Part shown: positions 1 through 7,953 of the stretch, piece after piece | Numbering within the stretch: the stretch's first letter is position 1 | How the letters are laid out: the number at the start of each line of letters is the position of its first letter | NCBI RefSeq assembly: GCF_017377775.1 | Contig: NZ_JAFVLN010000001.1 | Coordinates: 434,001-498,000 of the forward strand | Reading direction: 5' to 3' | DNA: 64,000 nt | Source of the DNA: Streptomyces sp. VRA16 Mangrove soil | Lineage (GTDB): Bacteria > Actinomycetota > Actinomycetes > Streptomycetales > Streptomycetaceae | The notes under the pieces: model-generated | Databases searched by the model: none | The model's input: only the letters and a program-made list of their open reading frames with translations | What the model was told of the DNA's origin: nothing | Position numbers and translations under genes: made by a program

Positions 1-4
1 CCTC

Positions 5-1210
5 GTGGTCATGGGCCCGGAGTTCAAGGCCGACGCCGTACGGCAGTTCGCTCGGTTGCGCGCCGAAGGACCCGTGCACGCGGCGCAGTTCTTCCCCGGA
101 CTCACCGGCTGGGTCGTCGTCGACCCCGACGTCGCCCGTACGGCGCTCACGCATCCGGCGCTGCTCAAGGATCCGCGCCCGGCCGAGAAGATGCTGGAGG
201 CCGCGGGATTCCTCGGGCACAAGCGTGGCACCGGGTTCGGTGCCCAGATGCTGGAATCGGACCCGCCCGAGCACACCAGACTGCGCCGTCTGGTGTCCGG
301 AGCCTTCTCGCCCAAGCGCACCGCCGCCCTCGAATCGCGCATCACCGGGATCGCGCACACGCTGATCGACGCCCTCCCGCCGGAGGGCGAGACCGACCTG
401 GTGGAGTCCTTCACCGCGCCGCTGCCCGTCACCGTGATCGCCGAACTGCTCGGCATCCCCGAGGGGGACCGGCACGACTTCCGGCGCTGGACCGCCCTCG
501 CGTTCCAGACGGGCCACCCGGAGTACGCCGCGGCCATCGCGAGCCTGCACGGATTCCTCCGTGCGCTCGTCGACGACAAGCGGCGCGCCCCCGGCGACGA
601 CCTGCTGTCGGCCCTGGTGGCCGCCCGGGACGAGGACGACGGCCGCCTCTCCCAGGACGAACTCGCCGGCACCGCGCTGCTGTTGGTCGTCGCAGGACAC
701 GAGACCACCGTCAATCTCCTCGGCAACGCTGTCCTGGCGCTCCTGCAACACCCCGACCAGCTCAAGCTGTTGCGCGACAACGTGGAGCTGCTGCCGCAGG
801 CGGTCGAGGAGTTCCTGCGCTACGACACCTCCGTCGAACGCACCACGAACCGCTACGCCGCCGAGGACCTGGAACTGGGCGGTGTCCGCATTCCCCGGGG
901 CGGTGTCGTCGCCGTGGCCCTCGGCTCCGCGTCCCGGGCCCTGCCGCAGCCCGACGGCGGCGACCCGGACGTGCTCGACGTCACCCGCCCCGCGGCCCGG
1001 CACCTGGCCTTCGGCCACGGCATCCACCACTGCCTGGGCGCCCCGCTCGCCCGCCTGGAGGCCCGGATCGCGCTGCACGCCCTGCTCACCCGCGTCCCGC
1101 ACCTCGAACTGGCCGTCCCGGCCGACACCCTCGACTGGTTCCCGGTCGGGATGGTGCGCGGGGTGCTGTCGCTGCCGGTGCGCTACCGCACGACGGAGGC
1201 GCGACCGTAG
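5..1210 (+). CDS. Cytochrome P450, possibly 5'-truncated by the window edge
   Basis: Haem monooxygenase of the soluble bacterial P450 class, needing ferredoxin and reductase partners that are not encoded next to it. The I-helix oxygen-activation motif AGHETT begins near residue 230, the ExxR pair lies near 268-271, and the haem loop FGHGIHHCLG begins at 336 with the axial cysteine near 343. At 401 residues it is close to the usual bacterial length. The frame is open to the window edge, and the GTG at 5 and ATG at 11 are only the first starts visible, so the true start may lie upstream. The sequence does not show the substrate. A SnoaL-like gene lies convergent 16 bp downstream. Confidence 0.93.
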   Translation: MVMGPEFKADAVRQFARLRAEGPVHAAQFFPGLTGWVVVDPDVARTALTHPALLKDPRPAEKMLEAAGFLGHKRGTGFGAQMLESDPPEHTRLRRLVSGAFSPKRTAALESRITGIAHTLIDALPPEGETDLVESFTAPLPVTVIAELLGIPEGDRHDFRRWTALAFQTGHPEYAAAIASLHGFLRALVDDKRRAPGDDLLSALVAARDEDDGRLSQDELAGTALLLVVAGHETTVNLLGNAVLALLQHPDQLKLLRDNVELLPQAVEEFLRYDTSVERTTNRYAAEDLELGGVRIPRGGVVAVALGSASRALPQPDGGDPDVLDVTRPAARHLAFGHGIHHCLGAPLARLEARIALHALLTRVPHLELAVPADTLDWFPVGMVRGVLSLPVRYRTTEARP

Positions 1211-1226
1211 GAACGGCGCCGGTCCG

Positions 1227-1676
1227 TCACGGCCCGGAGGTCCGACGCAGGTGGTGGCTCACGTCGCCGACCAGCCGGATCTCCACCCGCCGCTCCACGA
1301 AGCACCACCGCCCGCCGCGGCGGGCGAACCGGTCGTGGTACCGCCCCGCGGCGACCGGCTGCAGCGGCAGGCCGGGCAGCGCCTGCAGCACCGTGACGTA
1401 CGAGCGGGCGGCCGCCGTGCCCGCCTGCTCGTCGACGTCGACCGACATGTTGCTGACCGCGTGGTGGGTGCGCGGGGTGCCGTCGGCGTGGACGATCACC
1501 GTGTCCCGCAGCATCCGCTCGATCGCCTCACCCCCGGTCACGGCCCCGCCGCTGCCGAGGAAACGGGCGTCGGCGAGCAGCTCGCCGATCCCGGCGAAGT
1601 CACCGTCGTCGACGAGCTCGGCGTAGCGGGCGATGAGACGCTCGATCGCCCGATGGCTGGATACGGACGCGGACAT
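1227..1676 (-). CDS. SnoaL-like / NTF2-fold protein
   Basis: Small 149-residue protein with the pattern of SnoaL-like NTF2-fold proteins: an N-terminal helix followed by a G-G-x-A-I loop, then a sheet ending in a W-C-F-V-E-R-R strand. The family includes polyketide cyclases, ring hydroxylase small subunits and many orphan enzymes, so the reaction cannot be named. The ATG at 1676 is chosen because GGAGG lies 5 nt upstream. A longer reading from the TTG at 1688 would put the ribosome site inside the gene. It is convergent with the P450, which may or may not mean a shared pathway. Confidence 0.75.
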   Translation of the reverse strand: MSASVSSHRAIERLIARYAELVDDGDFAGIGELLADARFLGSGGAVTGGEAIERMLRDTVIVHADGTPRTHHAVSNMSVDVDEQAGTAAARSYVTVLQALPGLPLQPVAAGRYHDRFARRGGRWCFVERRVEIRLVGDVSHHLRRTSGP

Positions 1677-2005
1677 GGGTTCCTCCAAGAGAAGTGATCA
1701 GTCGAAATCGGCCGCCGGGGCGCCGGGCAGCGCCCCGGCGGTGGTGCTCAGGTCGGGTCCGGAGAACACCTCGCCGAGGCGAACGACCTCGTAGGTGTGC
1801 TCCAGCCGGGCCTCGCGGTACGTGTGCGTCCGGCTCCCCCGCCACCGTATGTTCCCGCCACGCTGTCCGAGACGGCGCGATGGCACCAAGGTTCGGACAG
1901 GCGGATGTGCCCGATGCGGGGGAGTGCACCGATACTTCAGCTGGTGCGGTACGCGACCGAGCTCCTGCCGCCCTACCACAGGACCACCTGGAAAGGCTCA
2001 AAGCG
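1677..2005. other. Gene-free gap with a possible leftward remnant
   Basis: This 329-bp gap separates the divergent SnoaL-like gene and prephenate dehydratase gene, so it should hold both promoters. A leftward frame that stops at 1698 contains a protein-like run (H-T-Y-E-V-V-R-L-G-E-V-F-S-G-P-D) over about the last 45 codons. It has no convincing start or ribosome site and matches no family I know. It could be the C-terminus of a lost gene. Confidence 0.3.
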
Positions 2006-2845
2006 GTGACAACCGTTGCATATCAGGGTGAACTCGGCTCCAACTCGGCGACCGTGGCGCGTGCCCTCTTCCCCGACAGCGCCGATCTGCCCTGCACGAG
2101 TTTCGAGCAGGCCCTGGACGCGGTGACGCTGGGTGCCGCAGACGTCGCCGTGATTCCGGTGGACAACTCCGCGGCGGGCCGCGTCGCGGACGTGCACCAT
2201 CTCCTGCCGGAGTCGGGCCTGTTCATCGTCGCTGAGTACTTCCACGCGATCCGCTTCGACCTCATGGGCGTACCCGGCACCACCCTGGACCAGGTGGAGT
2301 GCGTACGCAGCCACGTGCACGCCCTCGGCCAGTGCCGCAAGATCGTGCGCGAGGGCGGCTGGCGCACTCTCGTCAGCGACGACACGGCCGGGGCCGCACG
2401 TGAGGTGGCCGAGCTGAACGACCCGCGGCACGCGGCGCTCGCCCCGCCCGCCGCGGCCGGCCTGCACGGCCTCCAGGTGCTGCGCGCCGGCGTCGAGGAC
2501 GACCCGGACAACACGACGCGGTTCGTCGTCCTGTCCCGGGACCCCGGCCAGCCTCCCGCCGACGGACAACCGACCATGACCAGCCTCTTCTTCAGCGTGC
2601 GCAACATCCCGAGCGCCCTGTACAAGGCGCTCGGCGGGTTCTCCAGCAGCGGGGTCAACCTCACCAAGATCGAGAGCTACCAGATGGGTGCGGGCCTCAA
2701 CGCCAGCCGTTTCTACGTCGAGATCGAGGGGCACCCCGACGACGAGCGTGTCGCCCTCGCCCTGCACGAACTGCGGTTCTTCTCCACCGAGGTACGCGTC
2801 CTGGGCGTGTTCCCCGCGCATCCGCACCGCCGGGAGACGCCGTAG
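2006..2845 (+). CDS. pheA: Prephenate dehydratase with ACT domain
   Basis: Converts prephenate to phenylpyruvate in phenylalanine synthesis. The 279-residue protein has a periplasmic-binding-like catalytic domain beginning V-A-Y-Q-G-E-L-G-S-N-S, the catalytic TRF motif near residues 171-173, and a C-terminal ACT domain from about residue 193. The phenylalanine-binding ESRP motif of enteric enzymes is ESYQ here (223-226). That variant is, from memory, usual in the alpha-proteobacterial-type branch, so altered feedback control is possible but unproven. The GTG start follows AAAGG by about nine bases. A longer upstream reading is low-complexity arginine-rich sequence and is not credible. There is no fused chorismate mutase. 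Confidence 0.9.
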   Translation: MTTVAYQGELGSNSATVARALFPDSADLPCTSFEQALDAVTLGAADVAVIPVDNSAAGRVADVHHLLPESGLFIVAEYFHAIRFDLMGVPGTTLDQVECVRSHVHALGQCRKIVREGGWRTLVSDDTAGAAREVAELNDPRHAALAPPAAAGLHGLQVLRAGVEDDPDNTTRFVVLSRDPGQPPADGQPTMTSLFFSVRNIPSALYKALGGFSSSGVNLTKIESYQMGAGLNASRFYVEIEGHPDDERVALALHELRFFSTEVRVLGVFPAHPHRRETP

Positions 2846-2898
2846 ACGCCGTGACGGAAACACGGATGCGAGGCCCGCACCTGCGCACCTAGGCTGCG

Positions 2899-2937
2899 CC
2901 TTCGGGGACGGCATGCGGCCGTCCCGACTGCCGAAGG
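2899..2937 (+). terminator. Hairpin downstream of pheA
   Basis: Nested inverted repeats: outer arms CCTTCGG (2899-2905) and CCGAAGG (2931-2937), inner arms GGGACGGC and GCCGTCCC. It sits between pheA and the VOC gene and may end pheA transcription. There is no T-tract. Confidence 0.45.
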
Positions 2938-2955
2938 ACCGGAGACGCAACGGAC

Positions 2956-3684
2956 ATGACCAGCCGCCTGTTCGCCATCTGCTTCAACGCGCCCCGACCC
3001 GCGGACCTGGCCCGGTTCTGGTCCGGGCTCCTGGGATGGGAGCCGGACGGCGGACCCGGCGAAGGACCGGACGGCGGCGTCGTGCTGCTGCCCCCCGGCG
3101 GCACCGGATTCCGGCTGCGCTTCCTGCCGGGTCACGAGCCGAAGACCGTCCAGAACCGGGCGCACTTCGACCTGACGAGCGCCTCCCCGGAGGACCAGGA
3201 GCGGACGGTGGCCAGGGCCCTGGAGCTCGGCGGCCGGCACATCGACGTCGGCCAGCGCCCGGAAGAGGGGCACGTGGTGCTCGCCGACCCGGACGGCAAC
3301 GAGTTGTGCGTCATCGAGGCGGGCAACAAGTTCCTCGCCGACACCGGTTTCATCGGGGCCCTGGCCTGTGACGGCACGCAGGAGGTCGGCTACTTCTGGA
3401 GCGCGGCCCTCGGCTGGCCCCTCGTGTGGGACCAGGACGAGGAGACCGCGATCCAGTCACCGGACGGCGGCACGAAGATCACGTGGGGCGGCCCTCCCGT
3501 CGCGCCGAAGGAGGGCACGAACAGGATCTCCTTCGAGCTGGTGCTCCCGGCCGAGGCCGCGGACCGGGAGGCGGAGATGGACCGTCTGGTCTCGCTCGGA
3601 GCCCGGCGCACCGGCCAGGACGCCGGCGGCCGGACCCTTTTTCTCGACCCCGACGGCAACGAATTCTTCGTGCGCCTGCCGTAG
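2956..3684 (+). CDS. Two-domain VOC (glyoxalase/bleomycin-resistance fold) protein
   Basis: The 242-residue protein is a tandem of two vicinal-oxygen-chelate domains, roughly residues 1-115 and 125-242. Each ends in the typical L-A-D-P-D-G-N-E or F-L-D-P-D-G-N-E strand-turn. The family includes glyoxalases, extradiol dioxygenases and drug-binding resistance proteins. Metal ligands are not clear enough to pick a reaction, and many Streptomyces members of this shape have no known role. GGAG lies about ten bases before the ATG. The gene is convergent with the large secreted nuclease gene and shares a terminator with it. Confidence 0.85.
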   Translation: MTSRLFAICFNAPRPADLARFWSGLLGWEPDGGPGEGPDGGVVLLPPGGTGFRLRFLPGHEPKTVQNRAHFDLTSASPEDQERTVARALELGGRHIDVGQRPEEGHVVLADPDGNELCVIEAGNKFLADTGFIGALACDGTQEVGYFWSAALGWPLVWDQDEETAIQSPDGGTKITWGGPPVAPKEGTNRISFELVLPAEAADREAEMDRLVSLGARRTGQDAGGRTLFLDPDGNEFFVRLP

Positions 3685-3732
3685 GAAGCACGCCTGCCGC
3701 GACCGGGGAGACCCGGCCGCGGCAGGCGCTTC
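3685..3732. terminator. Bidirectional terminator
   Basis: Inverted repeat with arms GAAGCACGCCTGCCGCG (3685-3701) and CGCGGCAGGCGCTTC (3718-3732). It exactly fills the gap between the convergent VOC and nuclease genes. Confidence 0.8.
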
Positions 3733-3733
3733 G

Positions 3734-6700
3734 TCACAGGTCCACCCACTCCTGGGGCAGCGATGGTGTTCCGGTCGGGTCGTACGGGGTGAACAGCCAC
3801 TGCTGGTTGAGGCCGTCCCCGCACGGATACAGGATCAGGTTGCCCACGTCCGGGTCGGTGGGCGCTCCCGCGACATCGATGCACTGGCTCGGGTCGGCGA
3901 CGCTCTGCCAGTTCACCAGGTCGTTCTCCAACTGGACGGCACGCCATTCCTGGCTCGCCCGACCGGCTTCGCAGTCGGAGACCACCAGTTGCTGACCGGT
4001 GAGATCACTCGACCGTGCCGTGGAGCCGCCGAGGAAACCGAGACAGCGGTTGCTGTGGGTGCCCCGGAACATCGTGGTCTCACTGGACACCCAGTCGAGG
4101 TTCCAGCCCTGGTTGGAGCCGCCCCTGCGCTCGTACTGGCCCACGGTGGCGTTGTTGTCCGTGGAGTCCCCGATCACGTCCATGACGCCGCCGACGTGAA
4201 GGTTCTCCAGCGTGGCCCAACCCGTGCGCGAGTAGGACAGGTTGGCCGGGGCCGCGGTCTCCGAGATGGAGCCGCTCTGCGGTGTGAAGATCCACCGTTC
4301 GTCGGCGGTGCTCGGGGAGGCACATGCCTTCAGGACGACGTACTCGGCCTCCTCCTTCGGGTCACCGCGGGTGTCACCGACCATGCACAGACCGGTGTTG
4401 TTCATGCTGATGAGCCGGAACTCGCCGTCCCCCATGTACTGCGGGAACCAGCGCTGGTTCGTGCCGTCGGTGCAGTCACCCGTCACCACGACGCTCCCGA
4501 CCACCGCGGGGTCGGCGGTCCCTAGGCAGCCCGAGAGGTTGCCGAGCCGGACGGAGCCGTCGGGCCACATGAGTACGCTGGTGCTCTGCGGCGGCGTGTG
4601 GTCGCGGACCGTCGTCGTCGCGATCGTGTCGCTGCCGCCGGTGAGCACACCGCCCGCGAGCATGTTCTCCAGCGCTCGGTTGCCGTCGAAGACGGGCACC
4701 CGTTCCGCGGCGGCCCGCAGCGCACCGAGGGCGACCGGCGCGTGGTCGCTGGGGTAACTGCGCGCGGGGTCGCTGAGCGGGAGCTCGGGGTTCGTCAGAC
4801 GGTTGACCTGTACCCCGTTCACGGCGCCGGAGCTGACGAAGTAGTCCAGTTCGTTGCCGCTGCGCTGGGTCGACAGGCCGTTGCGGAAGATCGCGGCGCC
4901 CGCGGGCAGCGTGACGGACCCCTGCTGGAGGCTTTCGGGTGTGCGGTTGAAGTCCCCCATGGCGACCCAGTTCTCGCCCCGTGCGCGCCCGGACACGAAG
5001 TCGGCGATCTCGTGCACGATCAGGCCCGCGTCGGCACCACCGCCCGAGAGGGCGTGCAGGTTGAAGTACCAGGTGTCGCCGAACCGCAGGCCCAGTGTGG
5101 CCCGTGCCGTGCCGCCCTGCGGGCTGGCGATGGCGGCGACCTCGTCGGCCGCCCGCTCCGTCACGAAGGCGAGGTTGACCCGGCCGCCCCGGTACGTGGT
5201 CCGTCCGTCGCGACGGTACGCGTCGGTGTGCAGGAAGTAGACGTCCCGGTTGAGGGCGGTGTCACCGGAGCCGATGTGCCACTGGGTGTGGGTCACGATC
5301 CGGCCGAGCCCGTCCAGTCCCGTGCTCGGGTCCGGCACCTGGGCCGCCGGAAGTCTTTCGAAACTGGCGTTGTACTCCGGGTTCGCGAGGTTCCGCGTCG
5401 TCACCTGGAGCCCCGGCTCCAGGCCGTCGATGACGTGGTTGCCGCCGACGTCGTAGACGTTGAACTCGGTGTTGGGCGGCCGGACGGGATAGCTGGGGCC
5501 GGCCTCCTGGAGCGCCACGATCGGGGACTGCCGGGCCAGCCGGGCGACGGACACGGTCCACTTGGCCGCGTCGGTGCCGTCCGCGGCGCCCTGCATGTTC
5601 CAGGAGACGAGGGGAACGTCGCCGAGGTCGCGCGGGGTGACCGCCGGGGCGTTGGCCTGGACGTCCTTGCCGATCGCCTCCGTGTCCGTACCCGCGGCCG
5701 CCGCGGCGCTCAGCGCCTGCTTCGCCGACGTGGTGACACCGCCCGTCGGCTGCCGTACGACCGAGGAGATGACACCGTCGCCGCCGATGTAGAGACCGGG
5801 CGCCGACGGAGAGTGCTGGCCCTGTGGATCGGTGGTCCACGCCGGGTGCTCGTTCCAGCCGTCCTCGGCCAGCGTCGTGCCGCGGTTGACCCGGTAGAGA
5901 GTACGGCCGCCGTCGGCCAGCGTGGTGGTGCCGATCGCGCCCACCTGCATGACCTTGCCCGAGGCCGCGATCACCGGACGCCCGCTGATGGCGGGCGAGT
6001 CGGGGATCACCTTCCAGTCGTGGAAGCGCCAGTACGGGGGCGCGTCGATGCTGCTGGTGTACTCGATCCTGCTGTCCGCGTCGCGCCGCACCAGCCACAG
6101 GCCGTCGCCGAACGCCGCGATGCCGGGCGAGCTGGACGTGGTCGACCCCGCGATCTCCGTCGGGTGGTCGTCGGCGTCGAACGCGCCGTTCTCGATCGAG
6201 CCGAACATGATGTCGACGGTGTTGTCCGGGGTCGTCCAGGCGAAGACGAGCCGGCCGTCGAGCACCGTCATCGTCGGCGTCCCGATCGTCTTGACGTCGC
6301 CGCTCGTGGTTCCGGCCAGCGGCACCCACGGCACGAAGTCCCCGGGGGAGCGGCCGACGTCCCAGGTGACGTAGACGCGGTTGTCCGACGCGCCGCGGTG
6401 GGCGACGACGACGCCGTCCCGAAGACCGACGGCGCTCGGGGCGCTCGGCGAGGTCGCGGCGCCAGCCGTGGCGGAGAAGTCGGTGGCGGCCGTGTAGGTC
6501 GTCGTGCCCGACTCCTTGTGGGACCGGCCGACGACGAGCGTGTCGGTGGCCGTGCGCTCGACCACGTAGGTGTTGCCGCCGGTCGGAGCGACGGCCTGCG
6601 CGGGGGTGTCGACGGTCTTCGGCAGCCGGTAACCACCGTCGAGAGAAGCCCAGTTGGTCTCACCGGGCTGGGAGCCCGCCGCGGGGTCGTCGGCGGACGC

Positions 6701-6796
6701 GGGCACGGTCGGTACGACGCTCAGGAGGACTGCTCCCAGCACGGTGACCAGTGCTGCGACCAACGACCGCCTTCCGGCGGGGGGTTGGGCCTGCAC
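3734..6796 (-). CDS. Secreted CdtB-like nuclease fused to ricin-type lectin repeats
   Basis: Predicted extracellular protein of 1020 residues. Order: Sec signal peptide (1-about 38, ending V-P-A-S-A-D); beta-rich, propeller-like region (about 40-370); nuclease of the DNase I/EEP fold (about 393-695); ricin B-type trefoil repeats to the C-terminus with Q-x-W motifs (NQRW, DERW, NQGW, SQEW, NQQW). The nuclease resembles cytolethal distending toxin CdtB more than generic EEP enzymes: WNMQG at 399-403, catalytic Glu 431, a GGRVNLAFVT strand, His 581, GDFNR with Asp 615 and Asn 617, and SDH ending at His 685. All expected catalytic positions are present. The GTG at 6796 is chosen because it directly precedes the signal peptide and follows AAGGGA by nine bases. 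CdtB itself is a DNase and phosphatase; which activity applies here is unknown. Confidence 0.82.
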   Translation of the reverse strand: MQAQPPAGRRSLVAALVTVLGAVLLSVVPTVPASADDPAAGSQPGETNWASLDGGYRLPKTVDTPAQAVAPTGGNTYVVERTATDTLVVGRSHKESGTTTYTAATDFSATAGAATSPSAPSAVGLRDGVVVAHRGASDNRVYVTWDVGRSPGDFVPWVPLAGTTSGDVKTIGTPTMTVLDGRLVFAWTTPDNTVDIMFGSIENGAFDADDHPTEIAGSTTSSSPGIAAFGDGLWLVRRDADSRIEYTSSIDAPPYWRFHDWKVIPDSPAISGRPVIAASGKVMQVGAIGTTTLADGGRTLYRVNRGTTLAEDGWNEHPAWTTDPQGQHSPSAPGLYIGGDGVISSVVRQPTGGVTTSAKQALSAAAAAGTDTEAIGKDVQANAPAVTPRDLGDVPLVSWNMQGAADGTDAAKWTVSVARLARQSPIVALQEAGPSYPVRPPNTEFNVYDVGGNHVIDGLEPGLQVTTRNLANPEYNASFERLPAAQVPDPSTGLDGLGRIVTHTQWHIGSGDTALNRDVYFLHTDAYRRDGRTTYRGGRVNLAFVTERAADEVAAIASPQGGTARATLGLRFGDTWYFNLHALSGGGADAGLIVHEIADFVSGRARGENWVAMGDFNRTPESLQQGSVTLPAGAAIFRNGLSTQRSGNELDYFVSSGAVNGVQVNRLTNPELPLSDPARSYPSDHAPVALGALRAAAERVPVFDGNRALENMLAGGVLTGGSDTIATTTVRDHTPPQSTSVLMWPDGSVRLGNLSGCLGTADPAVVGSVVVTGDCTDGTNQRWFPQYMGDGEFRLISMNNTGLCMVGDTRGDPKEEAEYVVLKACASPSTADERWIFTPQSGSISETAAPANLSYSRTGWATLENLHVGGVMDVIGDSTDNNATVGQYERRGGSNQGWNLDWVSSETTMFRGTHSNRCLGFLGGSTARSSDLTGQQLVVSDCEAGRASQEWRAVQLENDLVNWQSVADPSQCIDVAGAPTDPDVGNLILYPCGDGLNQQWLFTPYDPTGTPSLPQEWVDL

Positions 6797-7202
6797 GATG
6801 CGATTCCCTTCGCAAGGAGGAGTGAAGTGCGCGAGACATGCGCGATGCGGAACCGACCCTCTCACACGTTTCTCGATGGCGCACGAGAAACGTGTGAGTT
6901 TCGGACATGTGCAGGGTGTGCGCACGGTGGCGCGGACGGCCTGGTCGATGACGTCTGGGACGCGCCGGGTGTGCGAGACGGTAGCGGGGGGCGAGGCGGC
7001 GGTCCCGAAAGCCGTGGGCCTGGATCCTGCGCGCCGTCAGACGCTGCGCGGAGGCAGGGACGTCGAGGTCCTCGGTGATCGCCTACGCGGAGCACGCGCC
7101 GGGGAGCGAAGTCAGCGGCATCGGCTGCGGGTACGGCACGGTCGGCCTCGGTGCGTACGCGCCAGGTGCAAGAAGGTCACGGTGTGACGCAGGCCGGGCG
7201 GC
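6797..7202. other. Gene-free upstream region of the CdtB-like gene
   Basis: About 400 bp between the TetR gene's 3' end and the nuclease start, both read leftward. It holds the perfect palindrome listed separately. I see no credible coding sequence or RNA gene in the remainder. Confidence 0.5.
6861..6898. promoter_or_regulatory. Perfect 15-bp inverted repeat upstream of the CdtB-like gene
   Basis: Arms CTCACACGTTTCTCG (6861-6875) and CGAGAAACGTGTGAG (6884-6898) with an 8-nt loop, 65 bp before the GTG. There is no T-tract, so an operator or a 5'-leader hairpin is likelier than an intrinsic terminator for the TetR gene 300 bp upstream. Confidence 0.6.
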
Positions 7203-7784
7203 TCAGGCGGAGCCCTTGGCGCCGACCCCGTGCAGCAACGTGTCGACAACCCGTGTGGCCAGGGCGTCCATGTCGGCGTCGGAGTCCGGCGCCTGAAGCG
7301 CGGCCTCGTGGATGAGTGCGTAGTAGACCCGTCGGACCCAGCCCAGATCGGCGTCGGCGGGCAGCAGCCCGGCGTCGCGGACGCGCGCGAAGAGCTGCTC
7401 GCACTGGACCAGAACGTCGTCGTGCACCCGTGCCACGTTCGGGTCGTCGGTCGGCAGGACGCCCATCGCGAAACCCCAGCCGATCTTCACGCGCAGCACG
7501 TTCGCCGTGACCTGGTACAGCGCGACGGCGGGCGGCGCCGTGGTCGGCCGGGCGGCCTGGACGGCGTCGTGGAACCGCTGCGTCGCCCACGCGGACAGCG
7601 CCCTGATCAGCGCGTCGCGCGAGGTGAACCGCCGGTGCACCGTGGTCCGCGCGACCCCCGCCGCCTCGGCGATCTGCTCCATCGTGGCCGCCGGATTCGC
7701 GGACAGGACGCGCACGACCGCGTAGGTGTGCCGTTCCGGCCCGTCGGTGACGGCCGGAACAGGGCGTGGTCGGCGCGGCCCCAA
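7203..7784 (-). CDS. TetR-family regulator
   Basis: The 193-residue protein has an N-terminal helix-turn-helix (about residues 30-60, with T-M-E-Q-I-A-E-A-A-G-V-A-R-T-T-V-H-R-R-F) and a divergent C-terminal ligand domain. It is transcribed away from the epoxide-hydrolase-like gene, the usual arrangement for a repressor of its divergent neighbour. The start is uncertain: the only upstream in-frame start is the TTG at 7784, which lacks a good ribosome site, and later GTG codons would cut the first helix. A candidate operator lies at 7841-7871. Confidence 0.85.
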   Translation of the reverse strand: MGPRRPRPVPAVTDGPERHTYAVVRVLSANPAATMEQIAEAAGVARTTVHRRFTSRDALIRALSAWATQRFHDAVQAARPTTAPPAVALYQVTANVLRVKIGWGFAMGVLPTDDPNVARVHDDVLVQCEQLFARVRDAGLLPADADLGWVRRVYYALIHEAALQAPDSDADMDALATRVVDTLLHGVGAKGSA

Positions 7785-7840
7785 CGGGCGGTGAACACAG
7801 ACGGGTACGGGATACGTTCATCGGATCGCTCGCAGTGCGG

Positions 7841-7871
7841 GTGTGCACATGTGGCATTGTGTTGCGCACAC
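7841..7871. promoter_or_regulatory. Candidate TetR operator between divergent genes
   Basis: Imperfect inverted repeat of GTGTGCACATGT (7841-7852) and TGTTGCGCACAC (7860-7871) in the gap between the TetR gene and the hydrolase gene. Eight of twelve positions pair. Confidence 0.45.
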
Positions 7872-7953
7872 GTATGCTCGGTGTGTCACCCGATGCGAAG
7901 CCCGGCGAACTCGCCGGTCTCCCCAAAGAGATCGCCCTCACCACGGAGGCCCG

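Noticed and set aside
561..1697. A 378-codon rightward frame over the P450 3' end and SnoaL-like gene
   Set aside because: Out of frame with the P450 signature motifs and rich in Arg, Pro and Ser, as expected of a shadow frame.
4598..7078. An 826-codon rightward frame antisense to the CdtB-like gene
   Set aside because: Valine/glycine/arginine-rich product without any motif. The leftward frame has a signal peptide and complete active site.
7841..7953. A longer N-terminus of the epoxide-hydrolase-like protein from upstream start codons
   Set aside because: The extra residues are Cys/Arg-rich and lie over the candidate operator. The ATG at 7954 has a clear GGAGG.
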